From: Nostoc sp. UCD121
GTDB taxonomy: Bacteria; Cyanobacteriota; Cyanobacteriia; Cyanobacteriales; Nostocaceae
NCBI RefSeq assembly: GCF_014222285.1
Contig: NZ_JACKZS010000073.1
Location: 1 to 33,452 of the forward strand
Reading direction: 5' to 3'
DNA length: 33,452 bases
Positions 23,959-33,114 of this stretch are shown piece after piece; the stretch's first letter is position 1, and each line of letters starts with the position of its first letter. The position numbers and the translations under genes are program-made. The notes beneath the pieces are model-generated. The model saw only the letters and a list, made by a program, of their open reading frames with translations, ran no database searches and had not been told where the DNA came from.

Positions 23959-24687
23959 ATGCTCTCACCTGATCTCAAAAATGCGTTACCAACTACTGAT
24001 GAACTTCCCTGTTCAGACGATACGCCAGTGGATAACGAGGATCAAAATTTTTTGCCTAATATTTTACTCTTCTTACTCAACTCTATTTGGGCAAATCGCC
24101 TAGATTGGTACTTCGGAGTAGATATGGGAGTGTATCACACCACAGGGGTAAATCCTAGAGTACCTGTAGTGCCGGATGCTTTTTTAAGTGTGGGAGTAGA
24201 ACGGAAAAAGGGTGGTAAATCACGCAAAAGTTACGCAGTTTGGGAAGAAAATGGGATCGTTCCAATATTCACATTAGAAATGGTATCCCATACCCCAGGA
24301 GGTGAATATGACGAGAAGCTAGATATATATAAAAAACTTGGTGTATTGTACTACGTAATTTATAACCCTGAGTTTTGGCGACGTGACCAACATCAACCCT
24401 TTGAAGTGTATAAATTGATAGATGAAAGCTACCAGCTACAAATAGGTGAGCCTTATTTTATGCCAGAAGTGGGGTTAGGTATTGGGCGACACCAGGCTGT
24501 AATTGCCGGCATACAACAGCAGTTTTTATGTTGGTATGATGAGCAAGGAAACCGCTATTTGACAGATGCAGAACAGGCACAACAGGAGCGATCGCAGGCT
24601 GAACAAGAGCGACAAAGGGCTGAACAATTAGCGCAGTATTTACGTTCTTTAGGTGTAGATCCAAATAATTTACCGGGTAATCCATAA
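23959..24687 (+). CDS. Uma2 family (DUF820) putative restriction-endonuclease-fold protein
   Basis: A 242-residue member of the Uma2/DUF820 family, hugely expanded in cyanobacteria. It has the PD-(D/E)XK-like layout: VPDAFLSVGVE (Asp), then IFTLEMVSHTPGGEYDEKLDIYKKLGVLYYVIYNPE, in which the E and the K of the core can be placed. The C-terminal 45 residues form a Gln/Glu/Arg-rich coiled coil (AEQAQQERSQAEQERQRAEQ) before a LRSLGVDPNNLP tail that ends many family members. Nuclease activity is predicted from fold only; the biological role is unknown. It converges on pixL with a gap of 17 bp. Confidence 0.85.
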   Translation: MLSPDLKNALPTTDELPCSDDTPVDNEDQNFLPNILLFLLNSIWANRLDWYFGVDMGVYHTTGVNPRVPVVPDAFLSVGVERKKGGKSRKSYAVWEENGIVPIFTLEMVSHTPGGEYDEKLDIYKKLGVLYYVIYNPEFWRRDQHQPFEVYKLIDESYQLQIGEPYFMPEVGLGIGRHQAVIAGIQQQFLCWYDEQGNRYLTDAEQAQQERSQAEQERQRAEQLAQYLRSLGVDPNNLPGNP

Positions 24688-24704
24688 TTACGAATTACGA
24701 ATTT

Positions 24705-27700
24705 TTAATGATTTACCACCATGAGCAAATCATTTAGATCATCTGCATTACTGTTAATTAACCCCTTAATTGTAGAAAGAAATTCATTTTCTAAATAAGG
24801 CTTAGTTAAGTAAGCTTTTGCACCCAATTCTTGAGCAAGTTGGCGATGCTTTTCAGAGCTGCGAGAAGTGAGAATCACCACAGGGATTTTTGCTAATTTG
24901 GGGTATTGACGGAAATTGCCCAACAACTCAAAACCATTCATTCGTGGCATCTCTAAATCGGAGACGACAACTTGAATTTCTGGATGTAACTGCAACTTTT
25001 CTAGAGCTTCTACACCATTTTGAGCTTGTATTACTTGATAGCCCGATTTTTGTAGAGTCAGAGAGATAGTTTGGCGCAAACTAATTGCGTCATCTACTAC
25101 TAAAACAACTTTTGGTAATTTATGATCTGGCTTTTGAGAATAACTGGGTTGAGTTTCTATCGTTTTTATGGAAGTAGATGCAGTAAGTAATGGTGTAGAT
25201 GCAAAAGTGTCTCCCGATATCGCCAAGGCTTTTTTATTTGAGGGGGAAGCTACTGGTAACGCCATGATATCAAGTGTTGTTTGTTGGATCTCGCTAGACT
25301 TGACCAGCAATGAAGCATCAATCACTAAGATGAGATTACCATTTGGTAAACTACTACAACCATAAACGTATTTTGGCGGTGCGATCGCATTTCCTAAAGG
25401 TCTGATGACCAGTTCTTGTTCACCAATTATTTGGTCAACTTCCAAAGCAAACATTCCCTGATTTCGTCGGAGCAAAAGCACTGGATTTTTCGCTATGCTT
25501 GGGTCGTCAGTATTTGATGTGTTGTATGGAACAGCAGTATTCAAGAATGAATCATTATAATTAATCAATTTTGAAAGGTGACGGAGGCTGACCATAGTCT
25601 CATCATTGTCTGTGTTCCAATGCAAGACTTTTTGACCTTCAATTTCTTTAATTTGCTGCTCGGAGGGAATCAATATTTTTTCGATACTGTCCGAAAGAAG
25701 GGCATAAATAACACCTTTGGCTTGAACTAGCATTAATTTCTCTGTAGTCATAGAAAAAGGAATTTTGAGTATGAATATTGTTCCTTGGTTGGGTAAGGAT
25801 TGAACTGAAATTGAGCCATTAAGTGCGTTCATCTGAGTCCGCACAATATCTAACCCCATACCGCGCCCAGAGATTTCAGTCACTTTACCGGCAGTAGAAA
25901 ATCCAGGTGAAAATATCATGTCTAAAAGTTCAGGTTCGGCCAGATTAGAAGCATAGCTTCTAATTTTTTCTTCAGTTTGTATGGGATATAATTCAGCAGC
26001 TTTTGTGCGAATTCTGTCTAAATTCAATCCCTGACCATCATCCCGAACTTCGATAATAGTGTGGCTACCCTGGTGATAAGCGTGGATTTCGATTAATCCT
26101 TTTTCTGGTTTCCCAAGCTCTCGGCGAAGTTGTGAAGCTTCAATCCCGTGGTCAAAAGCATTACGTACTAAATGTAATAACGGATCGTAGAGTTTTTCTG
26201 CGATCGCTTTATCTACTAGTACTTCAGTACCAGTAAGTTTCAATTCTACAAGTTTGGCATAAACATTCCCCAACTTATTTACCATCTGGGGGAAACGATT
26301 TAGGATATTGCCCAAAGGCAACATTCGTGCTTCTACTAAGCTCTCTATAATATTAAGAGTTAAATTCTCTTGTTTGTCACTAATTTGAGCAGCTTGTGTC
26401 ACGAGCAATTCAAGTGATTCTGTGGTTTCTTGTAGTTGCAGTATCTCTTCTATTGCTTCATGCAATGTTGTATGAAATTCTGTATATACATCCATTTCTA
26501 ATGAGTCAAATTTCACCGCAAAATTTTGCGTTTGTTGTAAGGCAATATTTGGTATTTGTAATGGGAGATCGCGTAATTCATTTAAAGTTTTTTGGTGTCT
26601 AGTAATTTGCCGTATTAATTGATCAATTATTTCTTTAACTTGTTCATCTTGCAAAGTACGTCTTTTTTGGTAAATCAGTAATTCTCCAGCTAAATAATTG
26701 AGGTGTTGCAGTCTTTCTGTATCTACTCGAATAAATGAAGGTTGACGAAAGTTTTTAGTTTGAACATACTGTGATTTATCTTCTATTTCTTTGTTGATCT
26801 GTGTAGCTAAATCAGGCATAACTTCAATGGCTGTTTCAGTAACTCCTATAGCTACCTGCTCATTTAGACTTAATGAATCAACTTTTTCTGAATAATCATC
26901 ATTTGGAGTTGTCACCACTAGCTCTGTCAGGTTTTGGCTAACTTCTCCCCCCCATATTGTCTCTAGTAAATTATCAGTAGTTTGAGAAGATACAGATTTA
27001 GATATTTCTTTAAAAACTAACAGTGTTTGCAGTTTGGAAATATCAAGCCAATTTTTTTCTTCGGTAGTAACAGGAGGATAGTTTTTATATTCCTCTGCTA
27101 ATCTATGAATTCGGTTTTGTAATATTTTAATGACTGAGATATAGCCGTCAGATTTATTAACAAAATTCTGAAATTTTGTGACGGCAAATAAGATGATTAA
27201 AATTATCCCATGTCTATAAATGCAAAGACTTTGGCTATCTTGTTCATTTTGAACAAAATCAAGAAACTTTCTCAGCCAATTTTCAATATAATCAAGTAGA
27301 TTTTCTCTTCCTAACCTGGGAACAAGTAAATCTAAATTAAGCTCTGCTTCTGGTATTTCTATCTCGTGATTAAACCAACCCAAAATGTAGCGAATTACTT
27401 TTAGATAAAACTTGGCAGTTGTTGGATTTACAGATTCATTTTTATTATTATCCGATGTAGTAAGAAACTGATAAAATTGTTCTTCATTGATAACAAAGAT
27501 TTCAGCAGATGAATTATTTCGTAATTTTTCAGATAACTCATTATTTGCGACTAGCGTGAGTTTTCGCAAAGCTAGAGAAGTTTCTCCACCAGATGTGCGA
27601 TCGCCTTCTAATACCAACTTTTGTGCTTGTTGTAAATCTGCAAGGGCAATTTCAGCGATTTGCTGTACCTGAGTGGGATTTGCTTGCAGCGCTGATAGAA

Positions 27701-28334
27701 TTGTTTGAGAAATTTCTCCCAATCCAGGCAAATTTAGAGATTCCGCTAAACCGAAAAATACCTCAGCTTGAGACTGTAATAATTCAATAAATTCGTTATT
27801 ATTTGGTGGATTGTTAACAGCTTCAGCAATACTGTTTAGACGTTGCTCTACTCCCACCTCAAAAACTGACTGGACAATATCAAATCCCAATTCTTCAGAA
27901 GTGGGAATATGAGCCTCATCACCAAACGCATCACCTAGCTTTTCTTGTAATTGTGAAAACACTGAAGTTGCTCGATTTAGTAGTTCTCCATCATTCACAG
28001 TGCTGCCTATTAGCTCAGTATTTAATGCTATGCTAAGACACTCATAAGCTTGCAATAAAAGTGTTTGTAGTTCAGCATCAATTACTACATTTGGGTTATA
28101 TAAAGCTTTAAATACATCTTCCAAAAAATGGGCTATCATCTTAATAACTTCTAGCCCAACATTAGCAGCACCACCTTTAAGTGTATGAGTAGCCCGCATT
28201 AAATTATGGACTTTAGCAGTGCTATAACCTTCCGATAAGCTAAATAGTTCTTGTTCAATAATCTGTACTAATTCTGGAGCTTCAGCTAGAAAGTAGATGT
28301 ATCCTTGTTCGCGAATTTCGTTATCTGTAATCAT
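24705..28334 (-). CDS. pixL: CheA-type hybrid histidine kinase PixL
   Basis: About 1209 residues counted from the ATG at 28334 (an upstream in-frame ATG at 28385 would add 17 residues that overlap the broken gene behind it). Domains: Hpt at the N terminus with phospho-acceptor H50 (RATHTLKGGAANVG), a long poorly conserved middle part (about 110-580), a dimerisation region, a CheA-like ATPase (FDHGIEASQLRREL near 725, DDGQGLN, EISGRGMGLDIVRTQMN near 820), a CheW-like domain (about 870-1010) and a C-terminal receiver with Asp in VVSDLEMPRMNG near 1123. This is the PixL layout of the cyanobacterial phototaxis system, with PixJ, PixI and PixH encoded upstream on the same strand. It should be controlled by PixJ and drive type IV pilus motility; this is from orthologues. 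Confidence 0.92.
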   Translation of the reverse strand: MITDNEIREQGYIYFLAEAPELVQIIEQELFSLSEGYSTAKVHNLMRATHTLKGGAANVGLEVIKMIAHFLEDVFKALYNPNVVIDAELQTLLLQAYECLSIALNTELIGSTVNDGELLNRATSVFSQLQEKLGDAFGDEAHIPTSEELGFDIVQSVFEVGVEQRLNSIAEAVNNPPNNNEFIELLQSQAEVFFGLAESLNLPGLGEISQTILSALQANPTQVQQIAEIALADLQQAQKLVLEGDRTSGGETSLALRKLTLVANNELSEKLRNNSSAEIFVINEEQFYQFLTTSDNNKNESVNPTTAKFYLKVIRYILGWFNHEIEIPEAELNLDLLVPRLGRENLLDYIENWLRKFLDFVQNEQDSQSLCIYRHGIILIILFAVTKFQNFVNKSDGYISVIKILQNRIHRLAEEYKNYPPVTTEEKNWLDISKLQTLLVFKEISKSVSSQTTDNLLETIWGGEVSQNLTELVVTTPNDDYSEKVDSLSLNEQVAIGVTETAIEVMPDLATQINKEIEDKSQYVQTKNFRQPSFIRVDTERLQHLNYLAGELLIYQKRRTLQDEQVKEIIDQLIRQITRHQKTLNELRDLPLQIPNIALQQTQNFAVKFDSLEMDVYTEFHTTLHEAIEEILQLQETTESLELLVTQAAQISDKQENLTLNIIESLVEARMLPLGNILNRFPQMVNKLGNVYAKLVELKLTGTEVLVDKAIAEKLYDPLLHLVRNAFDHGIEASQLRRELGKPEKGLIEIHAYHQGSHTIIEVRDDGQGLNLDRIRTKAAELYPIQTEEKIRSYASNLAEPELLDMIFSPGFSTAGKVTEISGRGMGLDIVRTQMNALNGSISVQSLPNQGTIFILKIPFSMTTEKLMLVQAKGVIYALLSDSIEKILIPSEQQIKEIEGQKVLHWNTDNDETMVSLRHLSKLINYNDSFLNTAVPYNTSNTDDPSIAKNPVLLLRRNQGMFALEVDQIIGEQELVIRPLGNAIAPPKYVYGCSSLPNGNLILVIDASLLVKSSEIQQTTLDIMALPVASPSNKKALAISGDTFASTPLLTASTSIKTIETQPSYSQKPDHKLPKVVLVVDDAISLRQTISLTLQKSGYQVIQAQNGVEALEKLQLHPEIQVVVSDLEMPRMNGFELLGNFRQYPKLAKIPVVILTSRSSEKHRQLAQELGAKAYLTKPYLENEFLSTIKGLINSNADDLNDLLMVVNH

Positions 28335-28360
28335 ATTTTTGATTTTAAATTTTAGATTTG

Positions 28361-28690
28361 TTACGTAAAATTTTGATTGATGCAATTTGATGTCAGAATT
28401 TCAGTGTTTACTGACATCAAATTGCTCACTTTTTCTAGCGGTAATAAACCAACCTCAACAATAAGTTCCATCCAATAAAGACTTTCATCGGTTTCTTCCT
28501 CTACCAAGCTGAGTTTAGCAATGACATCCGCGGTTGACTTCCCACGACAAGCTGACCGATCGTTAGCTCCCATAGATGTTGCTGAACGGATTATCTGCTC
28601 TGCCGTTCAGCTCTGTCAAAGGGCTTCTACTAAGCGGATTACTCGCAATGCTAGCTGCTTTATTCCCCGCTTAAAATCTTCCTCATTCAT
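28361..28690 (-). pseudogene. Broken four-helix-bundle (23S rRNA IVS-type) protein gene
   Basis: Reading one frame from the ATG at 28690, the sequence gives MNEEDFKRGIKQLALRVIRL then VEAL, a TGA (28616-28618), QS, a second TGA (28607-28609), and goes on as TAEQIIRSATSMGANDRSAC, KSTADVIAKLSLVEEETDES and LYWMELIVEVGLLPLEK to a TAA at 28361. This matches the S23/four-helix-bundle family in order, including the GANxRxAxR and EADESLYWLE blocks. Two nonsense codons in the first third break it; no frameshift is needed. A downstream ATG (28573) could give a 70-residue remnant. It lies between pixJ and pixL in the same direction. Confidence 0.72.
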
Positions 28691-28695
28691 AATCC

Positions 28696-28716
28696 AAAAT
28701 CTAAAATCTAAAATCT
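28696..28716. repeat. STRR, 3 x AAAATCT
   Basis: Three perfect AAAATCT heptamers lie between the broken gene and the pixJ stop codon. Confidence 0.7.
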
Positions 28717-31700
28717 ATTTGACTTTAAACTTGCTAGCAGTTGTTAATAGCTCTTGCGCCATCCCTGATAAATCTTGAAACACAGTCGCAATTTCTTGAG
28801 ATTCAGCAAAAGTTTTATTAGCAATTTCTGCTACATCTTGCATTGATTTTGTGACTGTTACAGATTGGGTCATTTGTTTTTGAGTCGCTGCGGTAATCCG
28901 CTCAATTAGCTGACTAATTTCGGCAGTTGCAGAAACGATCGCATTCAAGTTTTGGCGAGTGTCACTGACAAGATTTGTGCCTTCTACTACCTGCTGAATA
29001 CCAATTTCCATTGCTACTGCAACTTCTCCGGTTTCTGCTTGAATATCCTGGACTAATTTTTCTATTTCGATGGTTGCTGCTGCTGACTGGCGAGATAAAG
29101 AACGGACTTCATCGGCTACAACTGCGAAGCCTTTGCCATATTCACCGGCACGGGTAGCTTCAATAGCCGCATTCAGAGCCAGTACGTTTGTCTGTGTGGC
29201 AAAATTACCAATCAAATTCACCACTTTGGAGATTTTTTGCGAAGATTCACTGAGGCGTTTAATCTTTTTGCTGGTTTGAGCAACGGTTTCACGAATTCCT
29301 TGGATTGCTTGTACAGTCAGATTCATCGCTGTATCGCCAGACTCTACAGTTTCATTGGCTTGTTGCACCGCAACTTGCACTAATTCGGCATTCGCCACCA
29401 CAGCTTGAGTAGAGTCCACCATCTGTTGAATTTCGCCTAATGCTGCGGTAATTTCCTCAGATTGTTGTTGTGCCAGATTAGTCAATCCCGCCAGTGAAGC
29501 TTCGCTTTTGGTAGAAGTTTGAGCAACTTGTTGAGCAGCCCCTTGTACTTGAAGAACTATTTGCCGCAGCGCTTGCAGGGTATTATTGTAAGCATCAGCG
29601 ATCGTGCCTAGTTCGTCTTCTGTAATAGGTGCGCGTACTGTTAAGTCACCGTTAAGGGCGGGTCTAAGGGCTGTTAAGAGTTGAATAGATCGTTGTTGTA
29701 GTAACTCCTTGGCTGCCTTTTCTCGTGCTGCTGCTTCTGCTAATTTTGCTGACTGTGCTTGTACCTGCTGCAAATATTCGGTATGTTGTAATGCCAGTCC
29801 TAACTGGTTCCCAATGCGTGCTAACAACGTGACTTCTGATTCTTCCCAATCACGAGTTCCAGAATTTTGGTAAGCTGCTAGCAATCCCCACAATTGCTCC
29901 CCAGCAAATACAGGAACAATTACATAAGCTTTGACTTCAAATTGCTCTAAAATTTCAATGTGGCAAGGAGAATGACCTACCTGATAGATGTCATTTACAA
30001 CAAAGTTTTCATCTTGGCTATATCGACCTCCCTGAGTTTCTTGCAAGTGGGTATCTTCCCAGACGGTTTTGATATCGGGGCCTACCAGTTTTACCCAATT
30101 ATGGCCTACTGATTCCGCTACAAATTCGCCTGTCCAATTAGGGTTGAATCGATAGACGGCGACGCGATCGCATCGCAGTAATTGCCTGACTTCTTGAGTG
30201 GTTGTTTTGAAGATTTCTTCTACATCTAAAGACTGCCGGATGCGGTTACTGATCTTGGTGACAGCTTTTTCTTGTTCTGCTATCTGAGCTAGTTTATCAG
30301 ATTTCAACCGCACTAATTCAAAATAATCTATCTGTGATTTAGCTAGGCTAAATTGCAAGCTAGTCTGAACCAAAAAGGTCACTTCCCAGGTTTGCCATTC
30401 ACGGGGGCTAGAATTTTGATAAGCTGCCAGCAAACCCCACAATTTATCCCCAAAGAATATAGGAACAATTATGTAAGCTCTGGCTTCAAACTGCTCTAAA
30501 ATCTCAATATGGCAGGGAGCAAGCCCTACTTCATAGATATCGTTAACAATAAAGTTTTCACCTTTGACATACCTACCTCCCTTAGTATCTTGCAAGTAAG
30601 TATCGTCTAAAACGGTTTTAATATCAGGGCCTACCAGTTTTGTCCAACCAGTACCCACAGACTCAGCCACAAATTCACCGCCCCACTCAGGGTTAAAGCG
30701 ATAGACGGCGACGCGATCGCATCGTAATGATTGACGCACTTCTTGAGTAGTTGTTTTGAAGATACTATCTACATCTAAAGATTGCCGGATGCGTCCTACT
30801 ATCTTAGTAAAAGCTTTTTCTTGTTCAACTATTTGAGCTAGTTGTTCAGATTTCTTATGCATTTGTTCGAGATATTCGCCTTGCGAGATAGCCACACCAA
30901 ATTGCAGTCCAATTTGGGTTACAAAGCTTTCTTCCCAAGGTTGCCAATCACGAGGCCCAGAATTTTGATAAGCTGCCAGCAAGCCCCATAATTTCTCTCC
31001 AGAAAATATAGGTGCAATAATGTAAGCCTTCATTTCATACTGCTCTAAAATCTCAATGTGGCATTGAGCATGACCCATTTTATAGATGTCTTTGACGACA
31101 AAGCTTTCACCCTTGGCATAACGTCCTCCCTGGGTGTCTTGCAAGTGGCTATCTTCCCAGACCATATAAAAATCAGGGCTGACCATCTTTATCCAGCCAT
31201 TACCAACTGACTCAGCGACAAACTCGCCACTCCAGTCAGGTTTAAAGCGATAGACACCGACGCGATCGCATTTTAGTAATTGACGTACTTCTTGAGTGGT
31301 TGTTTGAAAAATCTTATCGACATTTGATGCCCGCAGAATTTTGTCGATGACTTTAGCTACCGATTTTTTTGCTAGTATTCGCTGTTGTTCTTCTCTTTTG
31401 AATTCAAAACTCTGTAATTTGTAGAGCAGTTCTGTTGTAACTTGAGATAGCAGACTAATTTCTATTTCTTGCCACTGCCGCGTTGAATAGCAATTATTTA
31501 CTGCCAGCAATCCCCATACTTTACCTTCTACTACTATCGGTAAACTCAAACTAGCTTTGATTTGAAATTTATCTAGTAGTTGCTTTTGATAAGGGGTAAG
31601 TTGAATCTGATTGATATCATCAATAACTACAGGTTCGATATAGTCTTGGTTGGTATATAAACCAAAAATAATTCCAGGAATATTTTCGCCTAGAGTCGGT

Positions 31701-32023
31701 GTCCAACCTAATGTTCGAGATTCCGCTATAACATTACCTGAATCAAGGGAAGTGAACTGATAAATTAAGGCGCGATCACAGCCAATTTTTTCTCTAATTT
31801 GCGCTACAGTAATTTTGAGCAGTGTATCAATATCTGGAGCTTGGCGCAGATGAGTTGCAATGTCTTGCAACTGTCGCCGCCAAGTTTTAAATTCCTGAGC
31901 AATGGCATTTAATAAAGATATTTCATTACTAGCAATATTCGCTATATTAGCGTTCCCATTCAAATTTTCTACTTCAGATATTAGATGCTCATTTTCATGG
32001 CTGTTGCTATACAAAAATGTCAT
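28715..32023 (-). CDS. pixJ: Phototaxis photoreceptor PixJ/PtxD: methyl-accepting protein with four GAF domains
   Basis: A 1102-residue soluble receptor. GAF1 (about 55-215) lacks the bilin cysteine. GAF2, GAF3 and GAF4 (about 235-400, 418-583, 601-766) each have the cyanobacteriochrome Cys-His dyad, at C321, C504 and C687, exactly 183 residues apart. All keep the Asp of the W/L-x-D motif (D291, D474, D657). A lid Trp, the mark of red/green domains, is present in GAF2 (W289) and GAF4 (W655) but is Leu in GAF3 (L472). A HAMP segment (about 785-840) and an MCP signalling domain with NAAIEATRAGEYGKGFAVVA follow. W289, D291 and C321 match the numbering recalled for AnPixJg2 of Anabaena 7120. It should signal to PixL through PixI. 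No transmembrane helices are seen. Confidence 0.93.
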   Translation of the reverse strand: MTFLYSNSHENEHLISEVENLNGNANIANIASNEISLLNAIAQEFKTWRRQLQDIATHLRQAPDIDTLLKITVAQIREKIGCDRALIYQFTSLDSGNVIAESRTLGWTPTLGENIPGIIFGLYTNQDYIEPVVIDDINQIQLTPYQKQLLDKFQIKASLSLPIVVEGKVWGLLAVNNCYSTRQWQEIEISLLSQVTTELLYKLQSFEFKREEQQRILAKKSVAKVIDKILRASNVDKIFQTTTQEVRQLLKCDRVGVYRFKPDWSGEFVAESVGNGWIKMVSPDFYMVWEDSHLQDTQGGRYAKGESFVVKDIYKMGHAQCHIEILEQYEMKAYIIAPIFSGEKLWGLLAAYQNSGPRDWQPWEESFVTQIGLQFGVAISQGEYLEQMHKKSEQLAQIVEQEKAFTKIVGRIRQSLDVDSIFKTTTQEVRQSLRCDRVAVYRFNPEWGGEFVAESVGTGWTKLVGPDIKTVLDDTYLQDTKGGRYVKGENFIVNDIYEVGLAPCHIEILEQFEARAYIIVPIFFGDKLWGLLAAYQNSSPREWQTWEVTFLVQTSLQFSLAKSQIDYFELVRLKSDKLAQIAEQEKAVTKISNRIRQSLDVEEIFKTTTQEVRQLLRCDRVAVYRFNPNWTGEFVAESVGHNWVKLVGPDIKTVWEDTHLQETQGGRYSQDENFVVNDIYQVGHSPCHIEILEQFEVKAYVIVPVFAGEQLWGLLAAYQNSGTRDWEESEVTLLARIGNQLGLALQHTEYLQQVQAQSAKLAEAAAREKAAKELLQQRSIQLLTALRPALNGDLTVRAPITEDELGTIADAYNNTLQALRQIVLQVQGAAQQVAQTSTKSEASLAGLTNLAQQQSEEITAALGEIQQMVDSTQAVVANAELVQVAVQQANETVESGDTAMNLTVQAIQGIRETVAQTSKKIKRLSESSQKISKVVNLIGNFATQTNVLALNAAIEATRAGEYGKGFAVVADEVRSLSRQSAAATIEIEKLVQDIQAETGEVAVAMEIGIQQVVEGTNLVSDTRQNLNAIVSATAEISQLIERITAATQKQMTQSVTVTKSMQDVAEIANKTFAESQEIATVFQDLSGMAQELLTTASKFKVK

Positions 32024-32149
32024 TTGATTAACCTCAAAGTTTGTTATGGATAAATAAGTGGATAGTTGGCAGGTAAGGATGGACTATTATTTGCTTATTA
32101 AAAATTAGAAATTGTCCAAAACTTATCCCCGATCATCTATTTAAAATTT

Positions 32150-32623
32150 TTAATTATGAATCTTCCAGATGGGAGATTGGATGATCGTAATCGCATCCAA
32201 ATTAAAAATCATATCTTCGGAATCATTAATAAAGTATCCCTGTAAAAAAGGTGATATTTTAGGATAGAATAGTTCGGGGCTTGGGGGTTTCATTTGTTGA
32301 ATATCCAGCCATTCAATATCTATAAGCTGTTTCACCAATAGTCCTAAATACTTACCATTGTTTTCCAGAACAATCGCCATCATTATTGAAATTAAATTTG
32401 CTCCTTGTGAAATTGGAGGATAACCTAACATTGCCTCTAAATCTACTAACCAAAGCATCTCACCACGCCAGTTATAAATGCCCAAAATGCTACTGGACAT
32501 CTGTGGAACACTACATATTTCAGGTAATGATACTTGCAAAACTTCTGTGATGTGTTGTAAAGGAATGACAGCTGTATCTTTCACTCCCAAATTAAAACTT
32601 AAAAACTTTTCCTTGGTTTCCAA
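32150..32623 (-). CDS. pixI: CheW-like adaptor PixI
   Basis: A 157-residue CheW-domain protein. It has the beta-barrel pattern of the family: FNLGVKDTAVIPLQHITEVLQV, SSSILGIYNWRGEMLWLVDLEAMLG and YLGLLVKQLIDIEWLDIQQM. CheW adaptors couple receptors to the CheA kinase. The reading frame begins with TTG at 32623, with an AAAGGA Shine-Dalgarno about ten bases upstream; no ATG occurs in the first 40 codons, so TTG is the only reasonable start. It sits between pixH and pixJ on the same strand, at the position PixI holds in other cyanobacteria. The C-terminal tail (about 20 residues) is variable. Confidence 0.87.
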   Translation of the reverse strand: METKEKFLSFNLGVKDTAVIPLQHITEVLQVSLPEICSVPQMSSSILGIYNWRGEMLWLVDLEAMLGYPPISQGANLISIMMAIVLENNGKYLGLLVKQLIDIEWLDIQQMKPPSPELFYPKISPFLQGYFINDSEDMIFNLDAITIIQSPIWKIHN

Positions 32624-32751
32624 AGTTATTTATCCTTTGTTCTTGATTGTTTATATCTAGCCACTATTTGCCTTTATTATTCGATCTTGCAGAGCTTATA
32701 TATTAGAAATAGTGACTTTTAATGTTCGTTAATTTATTGCCTTTTTACTAA

Positions 32752-33114
32752 TTAATGAATTAATCGCTTTAAAATTACCACTAGTTCTTCTCTATCAATC
32801 GGTTTTGATAGATAACCATCAGCGCCCAACATATTACCCCAAATTTTATCTACATCACTATTTTTGGTAGAGCAAAAAACCACAGGTATTTTGCTAGTTT
32901 CTGGGTTATTTTTTAGTTCTCGGCAAATTTCAAAGCCACTTTTTCCTGGTAAAATTACATCGAGAAATATGAGGTCTGGCTTGTTTTTATCTATTTTGTC
33001 TTGAGCTTCTTCGCTGCTGGTGGCGCTAATTACAGAATAACCTGCCTGTTGCAAGTAACGGCTGATTATTTCCATATCTGTTAAGCCATCTTCAACAACT
33101 AAAACAGTATTCAT
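32752..33114 (-). CDS. pixH: CheY-like response regulator PixH
   Basis: A 120-residue stand-alone receiver domain. Acidic residues E8/D9, phospho-acceptor D52 (LIFLDVILPGKSG), S82/T83 (VFCSTKN) and K104 (YLSKPI) are all present, so it should be phosphorylated by PixL. No output domain. In Synechocystis and Nostoc the CheY-like PixH (PtxB in N. punctiforme) acts with the PatA-type PixG. It is the first gene of the minus-strand cluster inside the window, with an AAGGG-type Shine-Dalgarno about nine bases before the ATG; pixG is expected immediately to the right of the window edge. Confidence 0.88.
   Translation of the reverse strand: MNTVLVVEDGLTDMEIISRYLQQAGYSVISATSSEEAQDKIDKNKPDLIFLDVILPGKSGFEICRELKNNPETSKIPVVFCSTKNSDVDKIWGNMLGADGYLSKPIDREELVVILKRLIH

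Noticed and set aside
28616..28618. TGA read as selenocysteine or recoding in the four-helix-bundle gene
   Set aside because: Two TGAs three codons apart, no SECIS-like structure, and no selenoprotein known in the family; gene decay is simpler.
31500..31860. GAF1 of PixJ as a fourth bilin-binding domain
   Set aside because: At the dyad position it reads TPYQKQLL instead of Cys-His; no cysteine is available nearby.
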